Source: Closterium sp. NIES-65
Taxonomy: Eukaryota > Streptophyta > Zygnematophyceae > Desmidiales > Closteriaceae
NCBI GenBank assembly: GCA_948144175.1
Contig: CANXME010002183.1
Location: 333,331-397,330 of the forward strand
Reading direction: 5' to 3'
Length of the DNA: 64,000 nucleotides
Made by a program: the position numbers and the translations under genes. Shown piece by piece: positions 33,491 through 44,239 of this stretch (its first letter is position 1; every line of letters begins with the position of its first letter). The notes beneath the pieces were generated by a model that saw only the letters and a list, made by a program, of their open reading frames with translations, was not told the origin of the DNA and searched no databases.

Positions 33491-33667
33491 GTTGGTGTGA
33501 AAGTGTCGGCCAGATCTGGGGAGACGGATTGGGCAACGGCACACCGACGCTTAGGGCATGTGGCAATGCCCTTGTTGAAGCAGTTGGAGAAAGATGGAGC
33601 CGTTAAGGGTCTGAAGCTGAACGGACAGCCACCTGATGAGAATTGTGAAATCTGTTTGCTCTCAAAG

Positions 33668-34760
33668 TGTTGGTGTAAGGGCCTAATAAACTCAAACTAT
33701 TAAGACTTTATCACACTTAAAACCTCTCCTCGGGGTCACCTCCAAGGGTCCTTGGGTGCCTGGTACAAGACCAGCCCCTATCCTCGGGTCCGAGTTTGTA
33801 GAGAGAGGGATCAAGAGGAACTTAGTCAAAACAGCAAGAGTACCTTGAACGTCGCGCAGCGTATCGTGCAGACCGTTGATCGGTTTAAGCTGAGCATTTA
33901 CTATATCGAAGTTACTCTAAGAGCTTTAAAATAAGCCAAGTTGCCTCGCGAAAAGTTTTGCCATTACGAAGTTATGGCTCGGACAGCGTTAGCCTAGCGT
34001 TGGAGTGCTAGCGTACTAGCGTTGACTCGGGTAGCATTCCGCCGTCGCACCGCGTAGAAACGAAATTCCAGGAAGGGAGGAATTCGCTTGAATCAATTTC
34101 ACTATATTCAGGTACAAACAGAGAAAGAATAAATAGTTCTAGCTAGCAAGGACCTTGGGAATAAACCTGGGAACAACCAGGGATGATCCCAAATAATTTT
34201 AAGCAACAGAACCAACCTGGCTGGACAAAATAGCAGGTGGTAGGTTGGTGAACAACCTCTGGTTCTGTTTTTCCAACCTGGGAAAACAACAACCAGGTTC
34301 AGGTCCTAAAAACAGAACCTGTTTTTGTCTTTGCCCAACCAGCCAAATGGTGGTTCCGCTGGTTTCCCCTGGCCCTGTAGCATGCAGATACAGACAAACA
34401 ACATCCAACCTTCACCTAAATTGTACCCCTATAGTGCCTGCCTTGCTACACTATAGTCAACCAAACAAAACAGTACAATTTCGAGTTGGATAGAATTGAA
34501 TCTGCGCAATCAAGTAAGCCGAACCACAAAGCTTCCATCTTGGGTTCCTTTGCGAGCTCGTCCTTTCTGCTTGTACTGTTCATAGCGCGTACAATGTTAT
34601 GCCGAACCGCACAATGCGCGAGTACCTGCAAATGCTTCAAGCGAAAATTGCGAAAGCAAACAAACACACGAACATACCATTCACACGCAAATGCATTCGC
34701 ACACGCACACTCGTACAAACAGACGGCAGGATATCGTGCAATATGAATTTGCACCCAACA
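33668..34760 (-). repeat. 3' LTR of copia element C
   Basis: 1093 bp reading TGTTGGTGTAAGGGCC...TTTGCACCCAACA on the plus strand. The purine tract of the element abuts it at 34761 as CACTCCCCCTC. Confidence 0.92.
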
Positions 34761-37700
34761 CACTCCCCCTCAGCCTGCCGGCTGCATCCCCATCATTCCA
34801 TACTAGTTCATGCTCATTCCACTCATGCGCACACAACGCCAATGAGGCTCATCCGCAAGCCTCTTGGTGAGGAAGTCTGCTGGCTGCTGGTGAGTCTTGA
34901 TGTAGATCGGATTCACCGTCCCCCTCTTCACCTCCTTACGCAGCCAGTGCCACTTGATACGCATGTGCTTATTGAGCCCATGAAGCACAGCGTTCTTGGC
35001 CATCCCAAGAGCCCCCTTGCTATCACAAAACAGCGGCGTAGCAACCTTTTGCTCCTGGCCAATCTCCTCCAACAGCCTCCTCAGCCAAATCACCTCCTTC
35101 ACCCCATGAAACATTGCCATGTACTCTGACTCCACGGACGAGAGTGCTGTCTCCGTCTGCTTCATTGACCTCCAACTAACCGGTCCTCCCCCAACTACGC
35201 AGATGTATCCTCCCACAGATGAGGAATCCTCCTTCTCAGAGGCCCACGTAGCATCGGTAAAGCAAGTGAGAAAGAGCTTGCCTTCTCCAAGCCTCTCCCC
35301 CTTCTCTTTCAGCACCTCAACCCCTTTCTGCTTCACCTGTGCAGATGCGGAGTATTGAACTCCAATGCTTGGGTGAGAGTTCAGATACTTCACCACACGC
35401 TCAGCTGCATCCACCTGCTCCTCTGATGGATTCTGCACCACCCTAGCCAGCTGCCCAACCGAGAAAGAGATGTCGGGCCTTGTGTGAACTGCTGCTTACA
35501 AGAGGCTGCCCACCAAGGACTGAAATTGCTGCTGCTCCTCGGCTTCAACCCCTTCATCCTCTGCAGCTTTCACAAGCTTGAATTCTGCTGGCGGGGGAGT
35601 TGCAACCTTGCGCTCATTCTCAATCCCGTACTTCTCCCCAAGCTCCTTGATGAACTTCTCCTGGTGCAGCTTCAACCACCTGTGATCCAGATCCCTCTCC
35701 ACGTGCATCCCGAGGTAGTACTTTACCTCCCCAAGGTTCTTGCACTTGAAGTTCTCCATCAGCTGCTGCTGCACCTTCTGGATCTCCTTCATGCTGCTGC
35801 TAAAGAGAAGAATGTCGTCCACATAGACCAGAAACAGCACCAGCTTCTCCCCCTCCCCCTTGAGAAAGAGGCTCTCATCACAGCTGCTGGTCCTGAATCC
35901 CATCTCCTCTAAAACAGCTGCCAACTTCTGGTACCAGCAGCGTGGCGCCTGCTTCAAGCCGTAGATGGACTTTTTCAGCTTGCACACCCTGCCCGTACCA
36001 TCCTCATACCCAGGTGGTTGTGTCATGAACACCTCCTCCTCTAAAATCCCGTTTAGGAATGCCGTTGATATGTCCATCTGGATAATGAACTTCCCACTAA
36101 CGGCTGCATCTGCCAACAAGACACGGAGGGTAGGGGGTTTGGCAGTGGGAGCAAAGATCTCATTGAAGTCCCGCTTCTCCTTCTGCGTAAACCCCTTCGC
36201 CACCAACCTACTCTTGTAGATGGTGACCTGTCCCTTGTCATCGGTCTTGATCCTTAGCACCCACTTGCATTGTACCGCTTTCTTTCCCTCAGGCAGCACC
36301 ACCAGCTCCCATGTCCCATTCTCTAGCAGGCTCTGGTACTCAGCATCCCTGGAAACCAGCCACTTCTCCCTATCTGGTCCAGCTAATGCCTCCTCCATGC
36401 TAGCTGGTTCCTCTGGTGCAGGGGCAAGAAAACAGTAGGCAGGTTCATCCTCCTCATCCGGATCATAGCCATGCGGTAGAATCAGCAATGCCTCCTCAGT
36501 CCCAAGCTGCTGCTCCGCTACATCAGCTCTTACAGTCAGCTTCTTAGTAGCCATACAGGTACGTCCTGGCCTGGAGACGGGTGTCTCCCATCCCTTCATA
36601 ACGACACCCTTCGGCTTCTTAGTTTTTCCCTGCTGCTGCTCTCCTCCCTCGGATCCAGCAGCTCCACTAGTGCTACCGCTAGTCTCCACACCATCACCTC
36701 CACCAGCAGGTGCCTCCTACACCTTCTCTTTATCACCACCCTCTGCAGCTGCCTCCTCTTCCTCCTCCCACACACTAGGAGTCAGGTCCAGCTGCATGGT
36801 GATCTGCTCCATCTGCTGGGACACCCTGGCCGCCGGCTGTTTCTCCCAGCTCCCATACATCATGCCCTCAACAAACTTCACATCCCTGCTGTCAAACAAC
36901 ACACCCTTGGAAGGCTCCCACAGCAGCCATCCCTTGCTCTCAGCAGCCAGCCCCAAATGCACACACCAGATTGCACTCGCCCCCAACTTACTGCGGTAGG
37001 TCTTGGGGACGTGGGCGACTGCCATGCAACCGAACACCCTCAGCATGTCCACTGGCGGCTTCCTCCCAAGCCACCTCTCCAACGGCACCCACGAGTCATC
37101 CCCAACCTTTGTGAGTACCCTGTTCCTAGCGACGGTAGCGTGCCGAACAGCATGGGGCCACATCAAGTTGCCCAGCCCAGATTCTATGAGCAGCGCCCTA
37201 GCTGTCTCCAAAATTGTCCGGTTTGCCCGTTCTGCTACACCGTTGGACTGTGGGGTGTAAGCCATGGTCAGCTCCCTCTGGATGCCCTGCTTATTGAGCC
37301 AGGCCGTCATCTCAGCTCCAAGGAACTCACCACCCCGATCTGTCCTAATCCGCTTCACCACACACTCCGCTTGCTTCTCCACGAACGGCAGCCAATCGTC
37401 CCGAATCGTGGAGGCGGCGTGATCTTTCTGCTTCAGCGGATACGCCCACATTAGCCTGCTCCAGTCATCCACTATGGTTAGGAAGTACTGCTCCCCCTTG
37501 TGTCCTTGCACCGGCAGCGGCCCCACCAAGTCCATGTGGACCAGCTCCAACGGCTTTTTGCTCCTGCCAGCCACACTATGGAAGGGGAAACGGGTGAACT
37601 TTGAAAGGAGGCAAATTTCACAGTTATCATTGGGTGGTTGTCCGTTCAGCTTCAAGCCCTTAACGGCTCCATCCTTCTCCAGCTGCTTCAGCAAAGGCAT

Positions 37701-39408
37701 TGCCACATGCCCCAAACGTCGGTGTGCAGTTGCCCAATCCGTCTCCCCAGATCTGGCCGACACTTTCACACCAACCCCTCCAACGGCGTTGCACTCCCCC
37801 TGGGATGCAGACCCCTCTCCAGCCTGCCCCCCACCGTGCCACGCCAGCGCCGGCAGCTGCCACATAGATCTGTACACGTCCTTGATCTCGTGCAGATCCC
37901 AAAGCACCCGATTGCCCAGCTTCCCCTTATAAGTGCGAGCCCCATCTGTGTTGGTGTTCACCCCAGCCTTGCCAAGCTTACGGAGGGAGATAAGGTTGGC
38001 CTTCAGGTCGGGGACGAGGAGAACGTCGTGCAGCACCACCGGCTTGCCATCCGCTCCCTTAAACGCAGCTCGTCCCGCACCAGCCACCTTCAACATGTGT
38101 CCAGAGGCAGAGCACACCTCATTAATCGGTGCAGCGCGTACGTCGTCCAGCAGGTCCTTGCGCGGCGTCATTGTCCAAGCAGCGCCTGTGTCCAACACAC
38201 AATAGTCCAAGGGGTGCAGCTCTGCTCCAACCTTAGCAGATGCGTCTCCTTGCTCCCCCTTGTCTCCCACATGGAAGAATTGGCCCGCGGTGCGCTCCTT
38301 CTTCTCCGCACCGCCGTTGCCCTTTGGGTTGTTGTCGGACGAATCAGCGACCATGTTGGCGCCGTTTTTCTGGTTCCTCCGCGCGCCGCCATCCTGGTGA
38401 CGATTCTGGGGGGTCCATCAATCGGGTTTCTTATAGCACAAAAACCAGGGGTGCCCTTCCTTCTCACAATACCAGCAACTCCCTTTCATTTTGCCACCAG
38501 CACCCGACTTGCCCCCACGTCCAGATTTCGCACCGCGACCCCAACCGGTACCTCCTTGTTGGTCGTTGGAGTCGTCGTCTTTCTTTGCACCGCTTCTAGC
38601 ACCACCGAAGCCACGTCCTTTGCCACGTCGGCTCCCTTGCATCCCGTAGCCGCTGCTGCCGTCGTCTCCACCCCTCAATTGGCGGCGAGGGAAGTCCTCC
38701 TCCAGAATCTTCGTCCGCACCCACTCGAGCGTCCACAAGCTCTGGTTCTGCGGCAGGCTCAATCCGCTCGTGAATTGAAGCCACGATTCCGGCAGCAGCG
38801 AGAGCATCTTCGGGTAGGTGATTCCCGCGATCGCCAGCTTCGCGTAGAGATCACGCATCTTGTCCAGGATGGGTTGTACCGGCTCTCCCTCGCTTAGACG
38901 CAACGCGGACAGCTCCCTCTCCATCATGAGCGTCGCAGCGACGGAGGTAGGGGCGTGCAGCTCCTTCAACACTGTCCACGCCTTCGGACCGCACTCAACC
39001 TCCGGCGGCAGGTGCATGACGTGGTGACGCTGGTTCAGCTCCAAACTCTGCGACATCAAGTAGTAGCCAGCCGAGGCGCGCTCGTCCCAATCTTCCTGAA
39101 GGGCGGGGTCACTCGGTCTAGGCTCCTCCCCAATCATTAGTTTCAGCAAACCGATCTGACGGAAATAAAGTTGCATTTTCCAGGCCCAATCATCATAGCC
39201 CTCACCATTGAACTTCTCGACGGTGAAGTTTTTCAGCACCTCCTTGATCAGCGAGCCCTGGCTTGTTCGCGCTCCCCTTGGCGCAGAAACACCAGAATCA
39301 TGGCTGCCGCTACGATCTTGGGCTGAAGATTCACCAGCTACCGCCGAGGTGTTCCCCGCCATAGCTACCTATAACGAGGATCACTATAACGCAGCTCTGA
39401 TACCAGCT

Positions 39409-40502
39409 TGTTGGTGTAAGGGCCTAATAAACTCAAGCTATTAAGACTTTATCACACTTAAAACCTCTCCTCGGGGTCACCTCCAAGGGTCCTTGGGTGC
39501 CTGGTACAAGACCAGCCCCTATCCTCGGGTCCGAATTTGTAGAGAGAGGGATCAAGAGGGACTTAGTCAAAACAGCAAGAGTACCTTGAACGTCGCGCAG
39601 CGTATCGTGCAGACCGTTGATCGGATTAAGCTGAGAATTTACTATATCGAAGCTCACTCTAAGAGCTTTAAAATAAGCCAAGTTGCATCGCGAAAAGTTT
39701 TGCCATTACGAAGTTATGGCTCGGATAACGTTAGCCTAGCGTTGGAGTGCTAGCGTACTAGCGTTGACTCGGGTAGCATTCCGCCGTCGCACCGCGTAGA
39801 AACGAAATTCCAGGAAGGGAGGAATTCGCTTGAATCAATTTCACTATATTCAGGTACAAACAGAGAAAGAATAAATAGTTCTAGCTAGCAAGGACCTTGG
39901 GAATAAACCTGGGAACAACCAGGGATGATCCCAAATAACTCCAAGCAACAGAACCAACCTGGCTGGACAAAATAGCAGGTGGTAGGTTGGTGAACAACCT
40001 CTGGTTCTGTTTTTCCAACCTGGGAAAACAACAACCAGGTTCAGGTCCTAAAAACAGAACCTGTTTTTGTCTTTGCCCAACCAGCCAAATGCTGGTTCCG
40101 CTGGTTTCCCCTGGCCCTTTAGCATGCAGATACAGACAAACAACATCCAACCTTCACCTAAATTGTACCCCTATAGTGCCTGCCCTGCTACACGATAGTC
40201 AACCAAACAAAACAGAACAATTTCGAGTTGGATAGAATTGAATCAGCGCAATCAAGTAAGCCGAACCACAAAGCTTCCATCTTGGGTTCCTTTGCGAGCT
40301 CGTCCTTTCTGCTTGTACTGTTCATAGCGCGTACAATGTTATGCCGAACCGCACAATGCGCGAGTACCTGCAAATGCTTCAAGCGAAAATTGCGAAAGCA
40401 AACAAACACACGAACATACCATTCACACGCAAATGCATTCGCACACGCACACTCGTACAAACAGACGGCAGGATATCGTGCAATGTGAATTTGCACCCAA
40501 CA
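39409..40502 (-). repeat. 5' LTR of copia element C
   Basis: 1094 bp. The primer-binding site complement GCTCTGATACCA lies just inside it near 39394-39405. Confidence 0.92.
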
Positions 40503-43330
40503 CAAAGTTTACCCATTTCCCCTTCCATAGTGTGGCTGGCAGGAGCAAGAAGCCGTTGGAGCTGGTCCACATGGACTTGGTGGGGCCGCTGCCGGTTCAG
40601 GGACCCAACGGGGAGCGGTACTTTCTGACCATAGTGGATGATTGGAGCAGGCTTATGTGGGCATATCCGCTGAAGCAGAAGGACTATGCCACCTCTACAA
40701 TACGGGAAGATTGGCTGCCATTCGTTGAGAAGCAAGCGGAGTGTGTGGTGAAGCGGATTAGGACAGATCGGGGTGGTGAGTTCCTTGGAGCTGAGATGAC
40801 GGCCTGGCTCAAGAAGCAGGGCATCCAGAGGGAGCTGACCACGGCTTACACCCCACAATCAAATGGTGTAGCAGAACGGGCGAATTCTGGAGACAGCTAG
40901 GGCGCTGCTCATAGAATCTGGGCTGGGCAACTTGATGTGGCCCCATGCTGTTCGGCACGCTACCGTCGCTAGGAACATGGTACTCACAAAGGTTGGGGAT
41001 GACTCGTGGGTGCCGTTGGAGAGGTGGCTTGGGAGGAAGCCGCCGGTGGTCATGCTGAGGGTGTTCGGTTGCATGGCAGTCGCCCACGTCCCCAAGACCT
41101 ACCGCAGTAAGTTGGGGGCGAGTGCAATCTGGTGTGTGCATTTGGGGCTGGCTGCTGAGAGCAAGGGATGGCTGCTGTGGGATCCTTCCAAAGGTGTGTT
41201 GTTTGACAGCAGGGATGTGAAGTTTGTTGAGGGCATGATGTATGGGAGCTGGGAGAAACAGCCGGAGGCCAGGGTGTCCCAGCAAATAGAGCAGATCACC
41301 ATGCAGCTGGACCTGACTCCTAGTGTGTGGGAGGAGGGAGAGGAGGCAGCTGCAGAGGGTGGTGATGGAAAGAAGGTACAGGAGGCACCTGCTGGTGGAG
41401 AAAATGATGAGGAGAGTGGCACTAGTGGAGCTGCTGGATCTGAGGGGAAAGAGCAGCAGCAGGGGAAAACTAAGAAGCCGAAGGGTGTCGTTATGAAGGG
41501 ATGGGAGACACCCGTCTCCAGGCCAGGACGTACCGGTATGGCTACTAAGAAGCTGACTGCACGAGCTGATGTAGCGGAGCAGCAGCTTGGGACAGAGGAG
41601 GCATTGCTGATTCTACCGCATGGCTATGATCCGGATGAGGAGGATGAACCTGCGTACTGTTTTCTTGCCCCTGCACCAGAGGAACCAGCTAGCATGGAGA
41701 AGGCTTTAGCTGGACCAGATAGGGAGAAGTGGCTGGTTTCCAGGGATGCTGAGTACCAGAGCCTGCTAGAGAATGGGACATGGGAGCTGGTGGTGCTGCC
41801 TGAGGGGAAGAAGCCGTACAGTGCAAGTGGGTGCTAAGGATCAAGACCAATGACAAGGGACAGGTCACCATCTAGAAGACTAGGCTGGTGGCTAGGGGGT
41901 TTACGCAGAAGGAGAAGCGGGACTTCAATGAGATCTTTGCTCCGACTGCCAAACCCCCTACCCTCCGTGTCTTGTTGGCAGATGCAACCGTTAGTGGAAA
42001 ATTCATCATTCAGATGGATATATCAACGGCATTCCTCAATGGGATTTTAGAGGAGGATGTGTACATGACGCAGCCACCTGGGTATGAGGATGATACGGGC
42101 AGGGTGTGCAAGATGAAAAAGTCCATCTACGGGTTGAAGCAGGCGTCACGCTGCTGGTACCAGAAGTTGGCAGCTGTTTTAGAGGAGATGGGATTCAGGA
42201 CCAGCAGCTGTGATGAGAGCCTCTTTCTCAAGGGGGAGGGGGAGAAGCTGGTGCTGTTTGTGATCTATGTGGACAACATTCTTATCTTTAGCAGCAGTAT
42301 GAAGGAGATCCACAATGTGCAGCAGAAGCTGATGGAGAACTTCAAGTGCAAGAACCTTGGGGAGGTAAATTACTACATCGGGATGCACATGGAGAGGGAT
42401 CCAGATCACAGGTGGTTGAAGCTACACCAGGAGAAGTTCATCAAGGAGCTGGGGGAGAAGTACAGGATTGAGAAGGAGCGCAAATTTGCAACTCCCCTGC
42501 CAGCAGAATTTAAGCTTGTGAAAGCTGCAGAGGATGAAGGGGTTGAAGCCGAGGAGCAGCAGAAATTTCAGTCCTTGGTGGGCAGCCTCTTGAATGCAGC
42601 AGTTTACACGAGGCCCGACATCTCTTTCTCGGTTGGGCAGCTGGCTAGGGTGGTGCAGAATCCATCAGAGGAGTCGGTGGATGCAGCTGAGCATGTGGTG
42701 AAGTATCAGAACTCTCACCCAAGCATTGGAGTTCAATACTCCGCTTCTGCACAGGTGAAGTAGAAAGGGGTTGAGGTGCTGAAAGAGAAGGGGGAGAGGC
42801 TTGGAGAAGGCAAGCTCTTTCTCACTTGCTTTACCGATGCTACGTGGGCCTCTGAGAAGGAGGATTCCTCATCTGTGGGAGGATACATCTGCGTAGTTGG
42901 TGGAGGACCAGTTAGTTGGAGGTCAAAGAAGCAGACGGAGACAGCACTCTCTTCCGTGGAGTCAGAGTACATGGCAATGTTTCATGGGGTGAAGGAGGTG
43001 ATTTGGCTGAGGAGGCTGTTGGAGGAGATTTGCCAGGAGCAAAAGGCTGCTACGCCGCTGTTTTGTGATAGCAAGGGAGCTCTTGGAATGGCCAGGGACG
43101 CTGTGCTTCATGGGCTCAATAAGCACATGCGTATCAAGTGGCACTGGCTGCGTAAGGAGGTGAAGAGGGGGACGGTGAATCCAATCTACATCAAGACTTA
43201 CCAGCAGCCAGCAGACTTCCTCACCAAGAGGCTTGCAGATGAGCCTCATTGGCGTTGTGTGCGCATGAGTGGAATGAGCATGAACTAGTATGGAATGATG
43301 GAAATGCAGCCGGCAGGCTGAGTGGGAGTG

Positions 43331-43423
43331 TGTTGGGTGATAGGATATAAAGTGACCCCGGGGAGAGGTTTTAAGTTTGATAAAGTCCTAATAGCTTGAG
43401 TGTATTAGGCCCTTACACCAACA
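43331..43423 (+). repeat. 3' LTR remnant of copia element A
   Basis: Begins TGTTGGGTG directly after the purine-rich end of the coding region and ends TTACACCAACA. It is far shorter than other LTRs of the family. Confidence 0.8.
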
Positions 43424-44239
43424 AGCGCGAATATGGAATGTCAGGGCGTTTTTGCTGTGATTGGTCGAAGATTGTTGTACCCTGACAGCGCAAATCTGTT
43501 GTGTCAGGGCTACTTTCCTATGATTGGGCAAAAATCTAGTGCTGTAAGACTCGGATTTGCTGTGTTAGTGCGAATCTGTTGTGACCCGTAAGTCCGAATC
43601 ACCAGTCAAGGATGCGTTTGTACTCTGAATTATCAGAGTACAGTCTCTGAAAACTCTGAACTCTTAGAGTAAGCCTTAAAAAGAGTCTAAAAATTACAGA
43701 GTTGAGGCCCAAAAAAGTCTGATTTTATCAGAGAACACAGGAAAAAAAATCTGAAATATGAGAGAAAATTTTCCAAATCAGAGAAAAAAGTCTGACTTCT
43801 GAGGGCCTGTACCTGATACACTGGCACATTAAATGTTAAATCTCTTCTGACATGCATTTTGCTATACCTGATACACTGGTACATTAAATCGAATCAAACG
43901 CATGAACATACATTTTTTCCATGCAACCAGCCTTGTACAACGGTAACTACCTTTTTTAAAGGGGTGTTAGTTCGATTTTGGGGCCAGTGTAATCATACAA
44001 TAGCATTTTCAAATGTGAACAACACCATTTTCACGCGTGCACAACACCGTTAGTTATGCACATGTTTTCTGTACTTAACTCACTTGGTTGATCGAATCGA
44101 GCGGAAACAAAATTTGCAATGCGAGACATGTGATGCAGAGTGAGACAGGCTCTTCACACGCCAGAATTCATCAACTGCAGCCCTCCAGGCTTGCCCGACA
44201 ACCTTTCAACAACTCATTTAGTATCACCTTGTTATACGT
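43424..44239. other. Unassigned sequence with short internal repeats
   Basis: No gene is seen. 43424-43600 has degenerate repeats around GCGAATCTGTTGTG and TGTCAGGGC. 43610-43805 is dense in TCAGAG and CTCTGA in both directions. CCTGATACACTGG-ACATTAAAT occurs twice (about 43809 and 43868), a direct repeat of about 23 bp with one difference. 43900-44239 shows nothing I recognise. Confidence 0.5.

Larger units (their letters stand above)
33668..40502 (-). mobile_element. Copia element C, inserted in A in the opposite direction
   Basis: A 6835-bp element of the same family on the minus strand, with LTRs 33668-34760 (3') and 39409-40502 (5') and target duplication CAAAG (33663-33667 and 40503-40507). 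The internal region runs from gag (start 39362) through protease, integrase and reverse transcriptase to RNase H, ending at 34803. The primer-binding site lies beside the right LTR near 39394-39405. I count roughly 20 differences between the LTRs by eye (about 2%), so it is older than B. The coding region has about three breaks. Confidence 0.92.
23809..43423 (+). mobile_element. Copia element A, old, split by two nested copies
   Basis: Outer element of the nest. Its parts in order are: 5' LTR 23809-24880, primer-binding site TGGTATCAGAGC at 24884-24895, gag from ATG 24927 with a CCHC knuckle near 25835, protease (DTS in place of the family's DTG) near 26215, then the end of the first piece at 26635. 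Copy B follows. The gag-pre-integrase piece is 33491-33667. Copy C follows. The third piece, 40503-43330, carries integrase, reverse transcriptase and RNase H, and a short 3' LTR lies at 43331-43423. The element is broken in several places and is the oldest of the three. Its outer ends show no clear matching 5-bp duplication: the left end meets the TRIM and the right end meets unassigned DNA. Confidence 0.85.
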
